Shown here: positions 20,561 through 32,907 of the stretch, piece after piece
Numbering within the stretch: position 1 is the first letter of the stretch
Layout of the letters: every line of letters begins with the position of its first letter
Source: Escarpia spicata
Lineage: Eukaryota > Annelida > Polychaeta > Sabellida > Siboglinidae
DNA: 64,000 bases
Assembly: GCA_963995525.1 (NCBI GenBank)
Contig: OZ023213.1
Coordinates: 53,902,622-53,966,621 of the forward strand
Reading direction: 5' to 3'
Made by a program: the position numbers and the translations under genes
Notes under the pieces: generated by a model
What the model was told of the DNA's origin: nothing
Database searches by the model: none
What the model saw: the letters and a program-made list of their open reading frames with translations, nothing else

Positions 20561-22900
20561 TAGTTGCATTCGGGCGAGTGAAAGTAGGCAACACACGTGT
20601 ATGCTATACAACAAGAATGTAGACATTGCTACATCTGTGGGAGTGGTTTTTTGAGATAGTCCAATTTTAAAATACAAATTCCAAGTGAATCAACCTGCCG
20701 CATACACTGAATATCACTTTCCCCACCACCATATAGACTTGTTTTCATATAATGTGCAATTTTAAGCTAAAACGGCGCAACAAACGAAATATATCGGCTG
20801 GCCATACAGTTATTATTTCGCTTGCCCGACCTGGCTACCGGTAATTTTGCAAACTGGAAAACTAATACCTGTGCCAAGTTTCATGCATTTAACGTAGCAA
20901 TCCATAATATCTGTTGGAATATTCTGACTTACGAATTCAACATGGCTGCCATTAATCAGAGATGGCCGCTACAAAATAACAACCGTGATTTATGTATTAT
21001 TGACCTAAAATCAAACATTTGGAAAAATCGTTATGATATTTTCACGAAATGACAGAATGCCGTGGACTTGTGCCAACATGGAAAGTCTGTCAGTAACGGT
21101 AACATTATTTGTTCTTAATTTTAAGTAAAATATTATTCCAAACGACACAAAAATGGGTTGGTCTCATGGCATCAACGATGGGGCGAACGGCCATCTCTCG
21201 GTTGTCGATGTACATCTCAGAGGCGCCACATGGTGCATATATGACCCACTACGGCCTGCACGCCATCCGTCGACACCGCAGATAGACATTCGGCAGACAC
21301 AGCGTACGTTTTACACATGAGCGAAGTCATGAAAAATGGAACATTTTCATTTTCTACATTTCTGAGGTTTGTTATTCAGTTATTAAAATGAATATCCTAT
21401 TTTCGGTTTTTGTTCAGGATAAAGCACGGTCTCATCTGTCAGGAAAGACAACTTGAACAAGTTTCATCAAGATTGACCTCTTCTGTAGCTATTTGAAAAC
21501 CTGAAAGGGGTATTTTTGCATAAAAAGGTAAACACTTTTGACAACAGCATTGCAAAAATAAAAATAAAAATCACAGGAATATCTGGAGGCCTGCTTTTTT
21601 GTATTGAATATATCCCAAGGTACATTTGCGTGAATAATAACTCTCTTCTTCCACCCACTGCTGAGTTACTGAAGTGAGAACATTGGTTTTTTTTCTTCTA
21701 GAGACAGCAATTTTGGGCGGTTGCTGTATCACGATCTGTCTAAAAAAAGGTAAATGAACATAAAACATTGTTTTCTGCAAACCATCCTCAATTGATTTCT
21801 TGAAAATAATTTGAACAAACAACATAATTCATTCAAATTTTTTTTGAAAAACTGTAAAACAAAATCCGTCCCCATCTGTCACACCTTATTTTCCCAGGAA
21901 ATTAAGAGGAAGAAAAATATGAAAAAGTATGCCATACACAGCTTGAACCATTTGCAATTCACATATACAAAACCATTAATTAGTGAGTTGCTGTTAACGA
22001 GTAGCAAAGCATTATTCAATTCCGTCCCTCAAAATGTTGCGTCTGTCACAGTGTGACAAATGCGACATAAGCGACGAAATAGTATCAGAATGATTAATTT
22101 ACTGTATTAAATTATCGCTATTTGGAGTTATGCAATAAATGTTATTTGTCTAGAAGTTTTATTGTAAATATAGTATAATGTAGATTGGGTACTAGGCCAG
22201 AACATTTTCAAATCGTGACAGTTTAGATGCGTTATGAGCGCGACAATGGCACCTACGAGTCAACAAATCTGTTATAAACCATCATTTTCTTGGTTGAAAT
22301 TAAACTAAGCAAAGCTTAAGATAAAATAAAACTACACAAGCCAAGTAATATTACACATTATTAACTAGGTAATCACAAACAGATTGTTCCAAAGATAAAA
22401 ATGTTGTCAACAATTTGTCAAAAGCTGGCAATCTACTCATAGTTGGCTGCAATATACAGCTCTTCTATTAAAACCTTATTTTATCATCCAGATGGCACTA
22501 CAGGCTATGCAAATTACCCATGTGACATAAAAGACAAACCCCAAATATAAATGTTTGATCTTCCGCTTAGCTGTTCACCAATCTCTCAACACATGTTGAT
22601 TCAGATGGGTGTGCAGGTATTTATTTGAATATTAAGTAAATTCATCCAAATCAAAGAAATCTGGTTTTTGCCTGACATTTTGTGTGTGGAAAAGCATGAC
22701 CAGAATATTAGCTCCCTCAAGCAGCTAAATGAACTCATTGATGGTTTTGCTGCTCACAGATCAGATATGCTCAATATGATTTCAATTAACCCTTTATATA
22801 AATTTACGCAGTTTAAACAAAATTTCAATTGCATATTTATAAATATACTAATTTTGATGTACAGGTAATGTCGTTTTCACTATAACCATATTGGATGTAC
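20561..22900. other. No gene recognised
   Basis: AT-rich, with short open frames only. A modestly GC-richer patch at 21150-21300 and the phrase ATCTGTCA recurring at 21436 and 21876 are the only structure seen. Confidence 0.45.
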
Positions 22901-22904
22901 ATCT

Positions 22905-23062
22905 GTATCTTCTTCTCTGATTTTTCCCGTCATCTGGGGTCGTCGGTGTGGCTGGTAATTTTCTCTCTCCATGTCGCCCTGTCCATCACCACATCTGCAC
23001 TCAGACCCACGATTTCCATGTCTCTTCTGCATGTGTCTTTCCATCTGTTCTTCGGTCGTTAG
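22905..23062 (-). pseudogene. RTE-type ORF2 C-terminal fragment
   Basis: The minus strand reads RPKNRWKDTCRRDMEIVGLS, then MDRATWREN, closely matching the conserved RPKxRWxDxVxxDxxxxG...DRxxWR end of RTE-like and related LINE ORF2 proteins. Only about 50 codons remain. Confidence 0.7.
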
Positions 23063-24596
23063 CTGTACAGCGGTTTATGTACAGGCAATACAGTGATTTC
23101 ACGTGTATCAAATCACAGCCAAGGAGCGGCCACTGGCTGACCTTTTATGACCTACGATATAGTTTTTTTTCATGAAAATCAAAGGCGTCCGTGTTTTCTG
23201 TGGTATAATGTTGCGCATAATTGTGTTTACTTCACAATGGATCCCTTGTCATAGTCGACAATGCTACACTTAAATTTTACACCGGCATCAGACTGCCGTG
23301 CTAGTTACACAACATTGATACTTATTAACTATAATTATGTTTTATATATACATCAACCGAGCGTGACTACAATACCGACAATTGACACATCGGATAGGGG
23401 CAATGCGGCGAATGCCAGTTTTATTCCTAACGAAGCCGAAGGCCGGCAATAAAATTCAAGATCAACAAATCCATTGGTCTTTCAGGCTTCACATTGCATT
23501 AGAACGAACTCATCATAATCTCTTACAGAACAATTGTTCAGGTTTTTGTTAAAACGGCATAAACATTAGGATGCACATGTAACCCCACCACTATACTTTG
23601 TTAAATACTTGGCTCAGAAGTAGACATGGGGGCTACACTGCCTTAGGCTTTACGGGCAATTTGACTACTAAAATCCATAGCAATACAAATGCAGCATCCA
23701 AATGAGCATTACTTGACCCAGATTTGGTATATTTTCTATTGGACTTAAATTCGTGATATTTCAGTAATACGCAAACAAACCTAATATTTATATTCTGGAC
23801 AGTTGCATAACAGTATAAATAACTGGATATAATAACAAAATATACACAATTAACTCATTATAATAATAGTATCTATGAATAAATTGTCATCAACATTGAA
23901 CTCGTTTGCCTCAATTTGCATAAAATCAGGCCTTCTCCACACAAATTATGGTTAATAAATAGTTTAACAAATATCAACAGATATATTACATTGGAATATT
24001 TTAATATTATACATGGTCTGTAGCACACATGGGATAATTTCAATTGTGTTAATTCAATTAACTCCATTAACTTAGTTGAATTATTTTTTTATAGAGGTTA
24101 ATTTAATAAACAAATCTCAATTAACTTTGTTTTATTTGGAATTATTTTATGCGTTCTTTTGGAAATAGATTCTAGCCAGCTGTCAGTGGTTAGAGCTAAA
24201 ACCATTATGTGCAGTGACCAAAGTACACTCAACTGACATCAAAACCTATTACAGTCACAGGCAATTTTTTAAACTGTTTCACTGTCCAGCTAGTGTCAGT
24301 CAGTGAATAAGCTCTACTGAGAGTGTGGCAGTGGACCCACCTGTGAATACAAAGGGTATATGTAGTCTTGAGCTGTTCAGTACAGTTGAAACTGTGTTCA
24401 GTGCTGAAAGATGCTCGTTAAGTGACAACTGGGATTTTTAATTTGAATTGCTCAAGCCTTATAAACTAATAATAATTACAGTACCATGTTTAATTATGTT
24501 TGTGTTCTTAGAAAACACCTTTTAAAAGTGTTAATGCCATCAAATAAATTAAATGGTATGTTTTACCTATTTTTTAATCACAGAATCAATCATTTT
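23063..24596. other. No gene recognised
   Basis: AT-rich sequence without recognisable coding regions. There is a purine/pyrimidine-mixed low-complexity patch near 24060-24130. Confidence 0.45.
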
Positions 24597-25600
24597 CTCC
24601 CCTGTCACCTTCAAGCTTATCACGTTTTCTGTCGTCGATTTTCCAATTTCTTCCCCTCCAATCAGCTTCCCTTCTCTCAGTCTCCTTTCCTCAGTTTTCG
24701 TGTCACTGCTATTCTCCTTCAGTCTTGCAGTATTCTCACCTCTCTCCCTGACGTCTCTCTCCATTCGACCTGCCTCCTTGCTAATTCCCATCTCCATTCC
24801 CTTCACAATATCTGTCAACCTAACTATCTCCTTCTGCAGACACTCCACCTTCCAACACCCAGTGCACTGAAAGGTGAATCCTTCCTCCATGGTTTCTGCC
24901 CATGACTTCCCACAGCCGGACAATGCAAAATCTACCCAGCTGTGGCAGTGATCGCACACCAAGTGTCGCTTTGCCTTGACTTGCCGCTTGCAAGGCGCCA
25001 TATCCCGATCAGAATTTATTTAATAACTTAACTAACTTAGTCTTTATAAAGACTGTTTCCTGTGTACTACAGCACACTTTATGTTACAGATTTCAATTAC
25101 ACAGCCGACTATTTATCCTATCATAAACGCTATCGTTATCGGTAGTGACCTAATTTAAATACAATCAATTACGCTACGTTAGGCTGCTTTATTTATTTAG
25201 GTTACGCCGCCCGACTATCGCCCTTGCTTAATTTTAACAACAATGCTACCTAATCAAAATATCTAGCAAGTACTGGCTTACACAGATATTATCTTATGTA
25301 AGTAGTTTGATGGTTATTACTTTAGCTCCTATATATTCTACCACATAATCAGGTTTGTTAAATCTTGTTTACAACGTATCGAAGGCTAAGTTACCCTATT
25401 ATCACTCACTATACTAAGGTGTTCTAAAATACTTTAACTAACTAACTTTAAGCACAACTGCTACTCAATATATGTTAATGCAACTTTATGAATGATATTA
25501 AGGCAAGAATAATACTCATCATTCAGTAATTCTACTTGTTTATCACCTTCTCTGAACCACTAATTTCTACGATCTATCTCCGCAAAATATAGCATCGAAC
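24597..25600 (-). mobile_element. CR1-like LINE, family A, 5' fragment (A4)
   Basis: This copy contains the whole 5' UTR (25600-25002) and the first 130 or so codons of ORF1 (start ATG at 25001; CDHCHSWVDFALSGCGKSW keeps the zinc-finger cysteines). It then stops at about 24597, inside the Lys/Glu-rich linker. The esterase, ORF2 and 3' tail are absent. A handful of small indels separate it from A3. LINE insertion normally loses the 5' end, so this shape is unexpected. Confidence 0.9.
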
Positions 25601-25744
25601 CTTTGGGTGGGTCCATAATTGTTCACACACTACCCCCCACCATTGAACCGTTAGCCTAAGCCGTTTTGGTCAATTTTCCGAGGGCAGATCGGATACAAAT
25701 CACACTTATTTTGACCTACACTATTTTTGACCTACCACATTTGA

Positions 25745-26372
25745 TGAGTGTGCTGACGCTATCTTTGTTCCTCACGTCACCACGAACTTAACGTACTCCA
25801 GAAGGATTGACATCGTCTGGGATATGTTCCTCACTAGCAGCATCAAACAGTCCACAAGAGAGAAGCGTGAAATGGTGAAGGGACTCGTAGGAAAGTAGCC
25901 GGGAGCGCCACAAAGTGCCAATAAACTGGAAATACTTCCTTCACGACAATACCAACAAGCAGGCGCTCTTTCCATTCCTAACAATCAAGGTTGCAAATCT
26001 CCATTGCCCAGATGGGAAGGAAGTGTTTGCCACATTCGGCACATCAGTGGTCGTCAGTATATGCAACTATGACATGCTGGAGTGTGACCACGTGGAAGCA
26101 GACACGCAACTGCTGATCCATGTGCAGAATGCCTTGGAATGAAGAGCAACGGCATGTTTGATATGCAATGTGGACACCTATGTCTTTGTGCTTCTGAACA
26201 GGCCGTTTTATGAGGTTGTAACTTGTTATCCAACTGCATACATATGAGTAATCTTCATTGCCATCTTCATGCTCTGGGATAAGACAAATCCGTCCTTGCC
26301 AGTGTTCCACCGACTTACAAGCTGCGACACGACATCTGCATTCTTCGGAAAGGGAAATAAACTGGCATAACT
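25745..26372 (+). pseudogene. Fragment of a multicopy invertebrate protein family of unknown function
   Basis: In order and in different frames one reads RIDIVWDMFLTSSIKQSTRE, then INWKYFLHDNTNKQALFPFL, CDHVEADTQLLIHVQNALE, then VDTYVFVLLN and LPVFHRLTSCDTTSAFFGKG. From memory, this series (DxVWDxY, NW..FL, HxEADTR, VDTDVVVL, FHALTGCDTTSxFxGxGKK) marks a protein that is present in many copies in cnidarian, mollusc and other invertebrate genomes and is usually left unnamed. I do not know its function; multicopy status suggests a mobile or virus-like origin. At least two frameshifts and several stops (for example at 25895 and 26140) make this copy dead. Confidence 0.55.
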
Positions 26373-26429
26373 AGTAGTAATCAAAACATGATATTGCATG
26401 GCACCGAATCTATACAGCCATATCTTCCC

Positions 26430-27305
26430 TTCGCTTCACTTCACTTTCCCATAACCCGTAAGGATCGCTGGGGCACTACTGACGACTTATTATCCAGCTG
26501 TCTCCACGTTTCCCTGTTCTCCACAGCCTTTTGGGAGTCGGAGAACACTAGTCCCGTCCACTCTTTGATGTTGTCTTCCCATCTCTTTTTCTGTCTACCT
26601 CTTCTTCTCCTCCTCTCACGGTACCTTGCAAGATGGTCTTTACAAGGCTAGATGTTCGTGAGACGTGGCCGTACCACTTCAGTTTACGCTTCCTGACTGT
26701 TGTAAGGAGGTCTTTGTAAGGTCCGATGGCTTGTTTGGTCTTGTTTCGAACGTCTTCGTTAGTAACATGGTATTTGTATGATATGCGCAAGATCTTCCGA
26801 TAGCACCTCATTTCCATGGTCTGTATCCAAATCTGCTGAGAGGGTCCATGTTTCACAAGCTTATAGAAAGTCGGACATGACAAGGGAGCGCGTCGGCCTT
26901 GTTTTTGAAATGATATTGATGTTACTGTCATTCCATATGGGTTTCAACCTTGTAAGTGCTGCTATTGTTTGTGCAATCCTGGCATGTAACTCAGGTTTGA
27001 AACCCTCCTCTGTGACGATTGATCCCAAGTACTCGAAGCTTCTTACTGTTTCAAGTGTCTGTCCGTTAACTTTGACCTCTGCGTTGATGCCTCGTGGGTT
27101 GTTTGTCATCAGCTTGGTCTTTTCAGCGCTGATCTCCATGCCGTATGCTGTAGATGTTTTGTCTAGGCACTCCCCCAAGTTAATTAATTCTTGTTCTTCT
27201 CCTGCTAGGCCGTCGATATCATCAGCGAACTGAATGTTGGTGATTGCCATGCCTCCAATGCTGATAGTGCATTTATGGTTTTTTGAACTGGTTTTCATGA
27301 TCATG
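26430..27305 (-). pseudogene. RTE-type LINE ORF2 fragment (RT palm to C-terminus)
   Basis: Read downward from 27304: CTISIGGMAITNIQFADDID contains the FADD catalytic motif, followed by YGMEISAEKTKLM, VNGQTLETVRSFEYLGSIVT, and RKILRISYKYHVTNEDVRNK, then KWYGHVSRTSSLVKTILQGT and a DNIKEWTG-like end near 26540. The order is that of RTE/BovB-like elements. It is 5'-truncated near 27300, has a frameshift near 26870 and another near 26640, and no clear 3' tail. Confidence 0.82.
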
Positions 27306-27600
27306 GTGTGTATTGGGCAGATTTACAACCTAGCGGAGCCCACCCCTCTCCAGGCTGGTTGACCACAGCCGATATCCACCAGAAGATGTGGCTCGTGACC
27401 GTTGAACTCTTCCTGGAGCCCTTCCATCCTGGCCGTTGACTTCGCCGACAAAGACATCCGCCCTGTGATGTCGTACTAGCATCACCGTATTTACCCATAG
27501 GTGGTAGACTCGTGGGGCGGAAGCGTCTTATTCCATCCCGTATAGGTCCATTGGACCTGTCCACTGCTCAGCTATATATATATATATATATATATATATT
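27306..27600. repeat. Unassigned repeat-like sequence ending in (AT)n
   Basis: A GC-balanced stretch of 265 bp without a convincing ORF ends in an AT run at 27572-27599. Its composition differs from both neighbours, and the AT run could be a retroelement tail. No family is assigned. Confidence 0.4.
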
Positions 27601-27884
27601 AGCGACACTTCTAACGCAGAGAAAAATTGCTTGATAATGTTGAATGGAGTCCATCAAAAGGAGAACATCTGACATCATGGCAGTCATTAACTAAATTCAG
27701 TACGTCACAGGAACTTCATTCATGACAGGATGATAGGCGTGTATCATCATGAGTAGTCATTGAATCACATGTATATCAATACACTCTGTACGACAGGTAT
27801 AATTATGCTTACACAGTTTTGTCATGTCTTACATCTTTCACAGTTGGAATTGCATCCCCATGCGGTCTGTTTTGGGTTATCGTT

Positions 27885-29050
27885 CCAGATTCGAAATGCC
27901 ACCAAGAAGCGACATATTGCGCCACCTGGTGAGGGCACGCAGCCACGACAGAAGCGTCAAACTGTTGTCACCTCTTCAGTGGGAGGACCGGTCGTGACAG
28001 CTGTCGCAACCAGCCGTCCTGAGACACGCTGCCATGAAGCTATCAGCGCTTCTGTCACCAACGCTTCCGAGCGGCAGACGCCATTGTGACAACAGTGATA
28101 GCAAAACCGGAAGCGTCAGGTCGTTTGCTGCCAGCCCCAACACACGATTGTGGACAGGAACTTCCTCTGGACGGTGAAGTTGCTCAGCCAGTCGAAGAAA
28201 TAGACTCGTTTCAGCCATTAGAGTCAGTGAGTGATAGAGCCGATGACGTTATGCATTTGCTTAGGGGATGAATATCCCCCCCAATCAACAAGTTACAATG
28301 TCATAAACCGACTACGGGGGGCAATCTTCTTATTGAAGTGAAGCAAAATATTTGGAGAGGAGACTTCAGTAATCTCCGCATGTTGCTCAATGATCAAGAT
28401 CTAGAGGAATACCAAAGCCAGCGGTTATCGCTGGAAATTACCAATATTGGTTCATGGCAGGCTTTAACCATGGCAAAAGCCGGTTCCATTAAACCAATCA
28501 CGTCTTATAGCCAGTGGGTATCTGCATTTACCATTTATGCGGCTGTACTCACCGAACACTTTCCATACCAAGCCCCAGGTTTGTTTAACCACATCTCTGA
28601 CATTGGGGAGATGGAGTGTCGGTTTGGGGGCATAGCCTGGCAAATTTATGATAAGTCTTTCCGTAGGGAAAAGAAAACGCACCAGTTGGACTATAAGCAG
28701 ATTCACTTGGATCTTCGCTTTCGCTGCCTTGAGCAACCGACACAGGCCACGCGAAACTCTTTTCGTAGTCCGAACACCCGCAGACCAATCATCCAGGGTG
28801 TGCTCTCCAGGGCTGGGCGTTATAGGAACGGACAGTGCTTCAGTTCTGAACAATCAGGCTCCTGCAGCAACCTCTCCTCTCCGTACAAGCATGCATGTGT
28901 CCGATGCTCTGGCAGCCACCAAACACGCAACTGGGGCAGACAAACACCCATTGTCAAAGGTGTCCGTCTCCCAGTCCAGACACAAGCTCCCAACGCCAAT
29001 CAAAAGGGACGTGTTCGCTGGCTACTTGCTAAATTATGATGAAAAGGAAG
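27885..29050 (+). pseudogene. Gag-like region of DIRS-type element
   Basis: A basic, Thr/Val-rich segment (27890-28089, ends in TGA) is followed by VSDRADDVMHLL, then in another frame by GNLLIEVKQNIWRGDF-like sequence and a helical region (28338-28720, with ITSYSQWVSAFTIYAAVLTE and GIAWQIYDKSFRRE). The YSQWVSAFTIYAAV phrase resembles the conserved part of the Gag-like ORF of Ngaro/DIRS elements (W..AF..Y..v). At least two frameshifts are needed to follow it. No zinc knuckle is visible, although a Cys-rich patch (KHACVRCSGSH) lies near 28900. Confidence 0.6.
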
Positions 29051-30310
29051 CAACCATCCTTCTCAATGGGTTCACACTGGGGTACACCCTTCACTATGAT
29101 GGTCCACAGTACTTACGTATGTTTGAGAATCGTCAATCTGCCCTCCGGGCTGATTCTATAGTCGACGGTAAATTAATGAAAGAAATTTTGTTAGGACGAG
29201 TAGCAGGTCCCTTTATCGAACCTCCATTCTCAAATTTCCAATCATCCCCCCTTGGTTTAATTCCGAAACATGACCCAGGTAAATTCAGGCTGATTCACGA
29301 TTTGTCCTTCCCACGTGGAGTCATCAATTTTCATACATCTGAAGTATTCACTACTGTTCGTTCAGCGTGAAACCCTAGACAGAGTGGTATAACTTGTGCT
29401 AGAATGTCGTCAGGGTTGTCTCATAACTAAAGCAGACATTAAAGATGCGTTCGACTAATCCCAATTAAACCTCAAGGTTACCATCTGTTTCGGAATGACA
29501 TGGAAAGGGCAATTCTATCACGACAAAGTTCTAACGATGGGTTCTGCGATTAGCTGTCAGACATTCGAGCGTTTCAGTAGGGCAGTGCAATGGATGTGAC
29601 AGCCCACTTTGCTGTTAGCAGTGGCACACATTTGCTCGACGATTTCATATTTCTGCATGCAAAGGAATCGGTCTGTCGCAGTTACCTTCAAGTCTTTCGA
29701 GCAGCTGTCGAAAAAATGTAGGTATCCCTCTCAACAAGGAAAACCGATGGCACTATCACTTTGTATGGCATTGAGGTTGACACCCAAAAGTTGGAGCTCA
29801 TGTTGCCTGGCGGACAAAATAGCTATGGCAACTAAGTTAGTGAATCGTCTAGCGAGACGTCGTACAGTCACTTTGCGGGACTTACAATCGTTCATCGGTC
29901 TTTTACAATTTTGCTGTCTTGCCGTATCGTGCGGAAGAGGATTTATCAGAAGGTTAATAAATCTAATCCTGGGAATCAGCCGTCCGCATAATTATGTCAG
30001 ATTGAACCGTGACGCCTGAGCAGACTTGCAAGCATGGCAAACTTTCTGAAACTCATTAAAGGGGAAATGTATGTTCTTGGACCAAAAGGTTTTGTTCTCT
30101 TAAACTATCAAACTATACAAGGGTTTTGCAGCTGTATTTGGCAAACCGTGGGGAGCTGGGAAATGGCACAGATCGTTTTCATCGTCCGACATCACGCTAA
30201 TTGAGCTGTATTCGTTAGTGTTGATTACTTATATGTTTGGTTGCTATCTAGCAGTAATGCCACAGTCACTGAGGCCCGAAATGCTGCTAGATTAGAACGC
30301 GATTTGATTA
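29050..30310 (+). pseudogene. DIRS-type reverse transcriptase and RNase H
   Basis: SPLGLIPKHDPGKFRLIHDL, then KADIKDAFD followed by a stop at 29457, WKGQFYHDKVLTMGS, SCQTFERFSRAVQW and FLDDFIFLHAKE (catalytic Asp pair at about 29638-29643) identify the RT. The downstream RNase H shows GFAAVFGKPWGAGKWHRSF and LIELYSLVLITYMFG. Many stops (29369, 29457, 29599, 30017) and frame changes show long decay. In live elements this enzyme copies the RNA into circular DNA for recombination. Confidence 0.85.
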
Positions 30311-30385
30311 GATTGTCGCTGGCACCAATAACGCTAACTTCATACCGTTAGAGTCTCGGTAGACTCAAAAATTATCTTGGATTGA

Positions 30386-31196
30386 GTGCACCCGGTACCA
30401 AAACAATACCTCTGTCACAAGCCCATCTCGCAGGTTTCATCACGGACATGTATGCGGCAGAGTATGCGTCATCAACCGTTGTATCTTCTGCTTCAGCAAT
30501 ATCTGTCAGTCATTAGATTATCGGCTTGCCAGATCCAGCGGACATCTTTTATATTAGAACGCTATTGATCGGGGTTCAAAAGAAGGCGGGGTTAGTAGAC
30601 TCAAGGTGCCCAATTTTTCTCCCTATGCTCGCTCAGCTGGTAACGGCAACACAGGTTGTTATACCTGACAGGTATTTACAATGCTGCATAGGTGCTATGT
30701 TTATGTTAGCATTTCATTGTTTCTTGCGAATCGGGGAAATTGCTAGGCGTCCACGTGGACGTATCGAGGATCTTATACAGTTGGATGATCTCAAGTTTGT
30801 GTCCGGACCACACAAAATTCCATGCAGCTTGCTTTACGCCATTATAAGCACCAACAACCCAACAGGCCTGTTGTCCTTGAAATTGCATCACAATCTCAGC
30901 ATTGTCCTATCCCTGTCATTAAACGATACCTCCGGGCTAGGGGTTCCACACCTGGCCCTATCTTCATCTTTGCAGATAAAAAGCCAATATCTGCATCATA
31001 TTTCGACAATCAGCTGGCAGCCTGCCTGGCACATAGTGGATATGACACCAAACTGTACAAAGGTCACTCCTTCCGAATTGGGGCAGCGACGACAGCTGCT
31101 TCGAAGGGTTTTACACATACCAAAATTTTCAAAATGTGTAGATGGAAATCTACTGCTTTTCGTCGATACATTCGCATCCCAATGATGCAGACTTAA
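30386..31196 (+). pseudogene. Tyrosine recombinase of DIRS-type element
   Basis: Motifs are in order: HCFLRIGEIARRP supplies the first catalytic Arg (30715-30745), then after a frameshift at about 30830-30900 come VIKRYLRARG, KGHSFRIGAATTAASKG (H-x-x-R box) and RWKSTAFRRYIRIP with the nucleophilic Tyr (about 31167), stopping at 31194. All four catalytic residues (R, H, R, Y) are visible, but the frame is split and upstream stops precede it. This enzyme integrates the circular DNA without target-site duplication. Confidence 0.85.
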
Positions 31197-31254
31197 TGTA
31201 CTGTATATCTCTTTCCGGCTAAATGCCCAGGTACTGTTGCTCTAGCTACAATTT

Positions 31255-31945
31255 ATGCCATACTGGCATGCTTAGCTGGTGCTGAGTGTTAGGTTTCATG
31301 GTTAGTGCATATATATATGGCATATTATTCATATACGGTGGTCTGCTCTATCGTTCTATGTACATTCATTCCTGTTGTGAACGGAATATTGTTTGGTATC
31401 AAAGGCATTCCTCCCTGGCATGCTCAGCCGGTGCTGAGTGTCAGGTTTGTGGGCTTGACTATAGGTCGCATAGTACTCATGCATGCATTGTGTTTTGAGG
31501 TTAGGCTGCATGTATTCATCACTGTCTTATGACATATGAGTTAAATATTGTGTGGTAACAATGGCATTCCTCCTGGCATGCTCAGCTGGTGCTGAGTGAC
31601 AGGTTTGTGGGTTTGCGTCTATATCGCATGTTGTTCACGTATTGTGGTCTGTTAATTGGTTTGACGTGTATTCATCACTGTTTTATGAATCAAATGTTGG
31701 GTGGTGACAATAACATTCCTCCGTGGCATACTCAGCCGGTGCTGAGTGACAGGTTTGTGGGTTTGCCTAGACACAGCGCATGCTGCTCATGTATTGTGGT
31801 TTATCTGATAATTCTGCATATATATATTCGTTTAATTATTCTTCATATATATTCGTGACTGGGTTTGGACTCAAATAGTGTGAGGGAACAATAGCATTCC
31901 TCCCTGGCATGCTCAGCCAGTGCTGAGTGTCAGGTTTTTGTGTTT
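31255..31945. repeat. Five tandem repeats of 150-180 bp, each with a CTCAGC/GCTGAG hairpin
   Basis: Cores lie at 31266-31300, 31417-31452, 31575-31610, 31726-31760 and 31907-31940. Each has GGCAT(G/A)CTCAGC, a four-base loop, then GCTGAGTG and (T/A)CAGGTTT. Four also have GGCATTCCTCC- or AACATTCCTCC-like sequence upstream. The intervening DNA varies. The array starts 60 bp after the recombinase stop codon, so it is probably the 3' terminal repeat region of the DIRS-type element. Confidence 0.8.
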
Positions 31946-32907
31946 GTTGCTCGCACAAACGCCAGTCATATAGCGATCTGCTTATTATTTCTAAACGCAT
32001 TCATCGTTGTGTTATCAATACCTTTTTGTCCAGTATTATAAATGTGTATATTAGCTATTGTTGACTTACACCTATCATTCATGATGGGAATATTTGTTCA
32101 CTGGCTCTAGCATGGAGTAGTTGGCTACCATCAGGTGGGTCTGAGCGATTGGCTATTGTGGCCTTGGGTGGGTGGACACTATTCATAGGGAAGAGTGCCT
32201 ATGGCGGTTGGCCCCTCACCTTTGATGTAAACAGCAATATTTTTAATGCTGGCTTTAATTCATCTGCTCTTATTATTATAATGCATAGATCAAGTTATAT
32301 GATCTCTGGTTACCATGCGGTGATCCGGAAATAAAATTGGCCGTTTTATGAACTTTACAACTGTTGTCATGTGTTGGTATTGTCGCATCAAACAAGCTGC
32401 GGCCACACACAGGTACACAGTTAACTCGCCTCTCTAGTATGATACATAAACAATATTTATCCGAAAAAGCATTACAGCAAACATTCATTTATTAACATAT
32501 TTCCTATACCATATCCTAAGGAATAGGTAACACAATTTCCCAATATTCTTCTCAACGCGTTCTCTCAAAATTAAATTGATGCCATGTGCATAGTCACATA
32601 GATACTACCAACTTCATTAATATGAGTGCCGAGAGGTTCATCAGACTGAATGATACAAATGGATAATATTTTAATTATTTCAATGTTTCCTTTTGTGTCA
32701 TCCAGGCCGCGACCGAGGGCTGCACAAGTGAGTGAAATCTCGGTCCAGAATGACTAGTGTATCGCCATCTAGCGACATTTGTATGAAGGTTGCTGATAGC
32801 AGTTGAAACGTCACAAGAAAAAATGACTGTGTTGCAAGATTGTCTTCGATGGTTCCAAAGAATTTGACCGTAACCACCAGTAGCAGTGAATCTCTATGCA
32901 AAAGCAA
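31946..32907. other. No gene recognised
   Basis: Mixed AT-rich sequence. Short open frames at 32149 and 32276 show no recognised features. Confidence 0.45.

Larger units (their letters stand above)
27850..31200 (+). mobile_element. DIRS-superfamily tyrosine-recombinase retrotransposon, degraded
   Basis: A plus-strand series of broken coding regions gives a gag-like N-terminal part, a DIRS-type reverse transcriptase, an RNase H and a tyrosine recombinase, in that order. Stops and frameshifts occur throughout. The element is followed by five hairpin repeats at 31255-31945. DIRS, Ngaro and PAT elements use a tyrosine recombinase instead of an integrase and carry split direct or inverted repeats. 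Which subgroup this belongs to cannot be decided from motifs alone. Confidence 0.85.
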
